A DNA stretch of 9,144 nt. Origin: Spirochaetia bacterium UBA5368. GTDB lineage: Bacteria > Spirochaetota > UBA4802 > UBA5368. The stretch is from the NCBI GenBank assembly GCA_002407865.1, contig DHPI01000065.1, forward strand, positions 48,506-57,649. The letters run 5' to 3'. A program made the translations under genes and the position numbers. This document shows, one piece after another, positions 6,831 to 9,144 of the stretch; position 1 is the first letter of the stretch; every line of letters begins with the position of its first letter. The notes under the pieces are model-generated. The model was not told the origin of the DNA. It worked only from the letters and a program-made list of their open reading frames with translations, and did not search any database.

Positions 6831-7952
6831 TTACACCTTCCATTCCAGAACATTTTTAAACAAAGCGGACGCCCTGAACTCCTTCTCCTCGCTCAGGAAA
6901 ACCCGCGCCGAACACCTTTGCTCGGCAAGCCCCAGAAAGCACGCAAACCGGTCGAGAAACATGTAACTGAAACCAGAGCAAACAAAGATCCTGCCGAATT
7001 TCTCACCCCCCTCCTCCACAAGCGCGGGAAACGCCTTTGCATAATATTCGGAAAGCTCTCTCCCGAAAACAAAATCACCGGCCTTCACTTTCAGGATGTA
7101 GAGGCAAAAAATAAGCGACCGCTGGAGAAATTCCATCGAATCCGGATAATTTGCGCCGTACAGCCAATTGAATCTTTCCGCAAAATAGAAAAACAGCCGT
7201 TTGTATATCGCCCGCAGATCGTTGTGTTCCAGCATCTTTCTCCCTTCCTTCGTAAGGCTGAACCATCCGTTCCGCAGTTTGATAAGCCCCGAATCCCTTA
7301 AAAAAAAGCGCAGCATCCCGACTTCGCGTACATCATCCTCCCCCATCGGCGTGGTATCAAACAGCGCATTCTGCCTGAGAAAAACGTTATAAAAGTCACG
7401 CGCAATGGCGCGGGAAAAGTTCCCTTTCTGTGTCGCCCTTACCCCCTTCTCCGGTTGCGCCAGCGCGCGAAGAAGATACAGGCACTGGTCAAGGGCGGGA
7501 ATCCCGCGAAACAGATCGGAAGGCGCTATCTCGTTAAACCCGACAATCATTGAATTGCCGTTAAAATCCCCCGTGGTAATCGAACGCATCTGCGCGGGCG
7601 AAAGCCCTAAAAAGTCATCATGAGGGGCGCTGTTCAACGCGCGCATCTGGTCATTTATAAAATCCCTGAGCTCTTCTTCGGACTGGAATACCCTATCACC
7701 CATTTTCGCCTTTATTTCACGCAGGGCATCGGTCGCCGGATTGGGCTTACCCATGCTTTCCATAAAAGAGGGAACGGGGCCGCGCGCGGGGTCCCAGGCT
7801 TCCGCCATGTCTTGATATCGCTTCAGTGCGTCGTCACCGTCAGGCCTCCCGGGGAATGGAATGATGTTGTCATGCACGTTCAGGCAGCAATTCTTGTATT
7901 TTTTTCCACTGCCGCAAGGACATGGATCATTTCTGCCCGTTTTTTTCTTCAT
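6831..7952 (-). CDS. SEC-C zinc-motif protein of unknown function
   Basis: The 373-residue product opens with a SEC-C motif, GRNDPCPCGSGKKYKNCC, with zinc-binding Cys11, Cys13, Cys22 and Cys23. This motif binds one zinc ion and is best known from the SecA tail, where it contacts SecB and ribosomes, but it is also attached to many unrelated proteins. The remaining 340 residues are not an enzyme I recognise. A segment around residues 215-300 (LRDSGLIKLRNGWFSLTKEG, then an aromatic-rich helical stretch with YFAERFNWLYG) looks like a winged-helix-type fold followed by helices, similar to the C-terminal part of some proteins annotated as SEC-C or pRiA4b ORF-3-like. It is soluble, with no membrane segments. 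I chose the ATG at 7952 because AGGAAG (7967-7962) lies nine bases upstream; the frame is open up to a TTG at 7976 but that has no ribosome site. It is convergent with the GH31 gene and appears to be transcribed alone. Confidence 0.8.
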   Translation of the reverse strand: MKKKTGRNDPCPCGSGKKYKNCCLNVHDNIIPFPGRPDGDDALKRYQDMAEAWDPARGPVPSFMESMGKPNPATDALREIKAKMGDRVFQSEEELRDFINDQMRALNSAPHDDFLGLSPAQMRSITTGDFNGNSMIVGFNEIAPSDLFRGIPALDQCLYLLRALAQPEKGVRATQKGNFSRAIARDFYNVFLRQNALFDTTPMGEDDVREVGMLRFFLRDSGLIKLRNGWFSLTKEGRKMLEHNDLRAIYKRLFFYFAERFNWLYGANYPDSMEFLQRSLIFCLYILKVKAGDFVFGRELSEYYAKAFPALVEEGGEKFGRIFVCSGFSYMFLDRFACFLGLAEQRCSARVFLSEEKEFRASALFKNVLEWKV

Positions 7953-7970
7953 TGCACAACGCTTCCTTTT

Positions 7971-7996
7971 ATTCAATTAATATATTCAATTAATAC
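7971..7996. repeat. 13-bp tandem direct repeat upstream of the SEC-C gene
   Basis: ATTCAATTAATAT (7971-7983) is followed directly by ATTCAATTAATAC (7984-7996), 12 of 13 bases identical. Each unit contains the palindrome AATT. On the minus strand the repeat covers the -10 box and the likely transcription start of the SEC-C gene. It may be a regulator site or simply slippage in AT-rich DNA. Confidence 0.6.
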
Positions 7997-8007
7997 GTAA
8001 TACGCAA
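7979..8007 (-). promoter_or_regulatory. Candidate promoter of the SEC-C gene
   Basis: Reading the minus strand, TTGCGT (8007-8002, three of six to consensus) and TATATT (7984-7979, five of six) are spaced by 17 bases. Transcription would begin near 7972, leaving a leader of about 20 bases that carries the AGGAAG ribosome site. The weak -35 box and the repeat over the -10 region would fit a controlled promoter, but nothing identifies the regulator. The remaining DNA up to 8189 holds a 10-bp palindrome, ATGCGCGCAT (8016-8025), and no gene I can support. Confidence 0.4.
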
Positions 8008-8189
8008 TGTGCATAATGCGCGCATCAGAAGGCAACAGGCGCACACTTCCCTGCTGGATGTCAAACATAACCACTTTTCCAACGCCTGTCAAATATTTTC
8101 ACGCCTGCGCGATTGTATTCTTGTTTCTCACATGTGTAGTATTCAAAAAATAAACCGCTTTGCCGGAAGCTTAATCACCGGGGTGTGGG

Positions 8190-9142
8190 TCAAATAACGC
8201 CGCTTTCTTTTAGCGAGAGCACATCCGCGACCGAGTATCCCAGTTGTTCGCTGTATATTTTCTCGTTGTCGGCTCCCACGGGCCTGCACACCCATTTTAC
8301 GCGCGGCGGTGTTTCCGTCATCTTCCACGCCTGGTTTGTTATTATCAACTCGTCGTACACCGGATCGTCTATTTTTTCAAACGCCATCCGCTCCCACCAG
8401 TTCGGCTCCTTCAGCGTATCGGCGGGCGAACATATGCGGCCCGGCACAACGACGCCCTTGCCCACGTTTTTGTTGTAATCGACAATGGCCGCAGAAATTT
8501 CATCGAAGGTGTGCTCCATCGTCCATTTCTCGATTTCGTGGTAAATGTATTTCATGTTCTCAAGGTTGACACGCGATCTTTCAGACAAAAACCTGTCACG
8601 CAGGTCGGGCCGGTCTATCATCGCGCACATCGCCTTGAAGTTCGACTCGGAAAACGCGGCAATAAACGTATAGCCGTCGCTGCATTTAAAATACGTGTAC
8701 GGAAACACGCCCACGTCGAAGTTGCCCACTCGCGGAATGGTTTCGCCGAATTCGTCGAAATAGGTAAGCCCATAGTTGATGCATCTCCCGAACGCCTCCG
8801 CCGGCGATACGTCGATATACTGCCCCTTCCCCGTGAGTGTGCGATAATGCAGCGCGCCGAGGAGCGCAAACGCGGCGTGCGCGCCTCCTTCATGTAGGAG
8901 ATCGCCTGCCCCCTGTAAAATTTGTAAAATGGCGTAATCGAGCGCATCGTGTCGCCCAGGCCGGGAAGTTCCACCTTGAAGACCGTGGCGCCAAACTCGG
9001 CCAGAAGCGAGGAAACGGACGGCCCAAGGATGAGCGTGCACAGTTCTACAACCGTAACATCCTTGAGCGCCTCTGGCTTCGCGTTCAGATTTCCCGATGC
9101 AAAAAGGCTCTCCGCCCATTTAAAGTATTCATTATTCGGCAT
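8190..9142 (-). pseudogene. CaiB/BaiF family III CoA-transferase, frame-disrupted and internally shortened
   Basis: Family III CoA-transferases move CoA between carboxylic acids through an aspartyl-CoA intermediate and are usually about 380-430 residues long. Here the N-terminal block is read in one frame from an ATG at 9142: VVELCTLILGPSVSSLLAEF, ATVFKVELPG and GDTMRSITPFY (residues 31-73). The C-terminal block is in another frame: GAGDLLHEGGAHAAFALLGA, LTGKGQYIDV, a CSDGYTFIAAF strand, the late TPP segment, GADNEKI and the ending LKESGVI. Neither frame alone makes the whole protein. Joined, they give about 315 residues, because the roughly 100 residues that normally lie between GDxxR and the HAA helix (NRNK/TLDL, VVENF and GFG..GPY region) are absent. 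The frame change lies around 8900-8960 and fits a net loss of 3n+1 bases. The probable catalytic aspartate (GDLL) remains, but CoA-binding sequence is missing, so the product should be inactive. The true start may lie beyond the right edge. An assembly error is possible. Confidence 0.75.
8914..8931. repeat. 9-bp tandem repeat at the CoA-transferase break
   Basis: TGTAAAATT (8914-8922) is followed by TGTAAAATG (8923-8931), eight of nine bases identical. It lies within the stretch where the CoA-transferase reading frame changes and where about 100 residues are missing. It may mark the endpoint of a repeat-mediated deletion, or be a chance AT-rich duplicate. Confidence 0.55.
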
Positions 9143-9144
9143 GG

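Noticed and set aside
8161..8189. CCGG-N11-CCGG after the CoA-transferase stop as a terminator
   Set aside because: The stem is only four base pairs and the T run on the minus strand starts several bases later, so it does not make a credible intrinsic terminator.

Overview
The window looks like a chromosomal segment of a bacterium with moderately high GC content and Shine-Dalgarno-led genes (AGGAAA/AGGAAG-type sites). No RNA gene, integrase, insertion sequence or CRISPR array is visible. The phylum cannot be fixed from the sequence. The gene mix (RLAN-type ATP-grasp ligase, GCS2 ligase, GH31, SEC-C protein, CaiB-type CoA-transferase) would suit several Gram-negative environmental lineages.

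Positions 1-4111, all on the minus strand: a compact gene set, transcribed from about 4111 down to 1. It encodes (i) a signal-less papain-fold C39-like cysteine peptidase, (ii) an ATP-grasp ligase of the RimK type with the N-terminal RLAN domain, (iii) a GCS2-family carboxylate-amine ligase and, after 76 bp, (iv) a seven-helix membrane protein that runs off the left edge. The first two genes are 5 bp apart, and the two ligases overlap by 4 bp (ATGA). Two different ATP-dependent amide-forming enzymes next to a peptidase match a gene neighbourhood already predicted by comparative genomics to make or edit an unknown small peptide or amide. This is the most interesting system in the window. Its product is not known to me and cannot be deduced from the sequence.

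Positions 4112-4430: an AT-rich divergent control region. It has a good plus-strand promoter candidate whose -10 box sits inside a 12-bp palindrome and is followed by a 9-bp inverted repeat.

Positions 4431-6659, plus strand: a cytoplasmic GH31 alpha-glycosidase with its catalytic aspartates retained and a few unusual active-site-proximal residues.

Positions 6831-7952, minus strand: a SEC-C zinc-motif protein convergent with the GH31 gene. A hairpin lies between them, and the upstream side has a 13-bp tandem repeat overlapping a candidate promoter.

Positions 8190-9142, minus strand: a CaiB/BaiF family III CoA-transferase that is both frame-disrupted and short by roughly 100 residues in the N-terminal half. 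It is probably a pseudogene or an assembly error.

Functionally only the left block reads as a cooperating system. The GH31, SEC-C and CoA-transferase genes look like independent neighbours.
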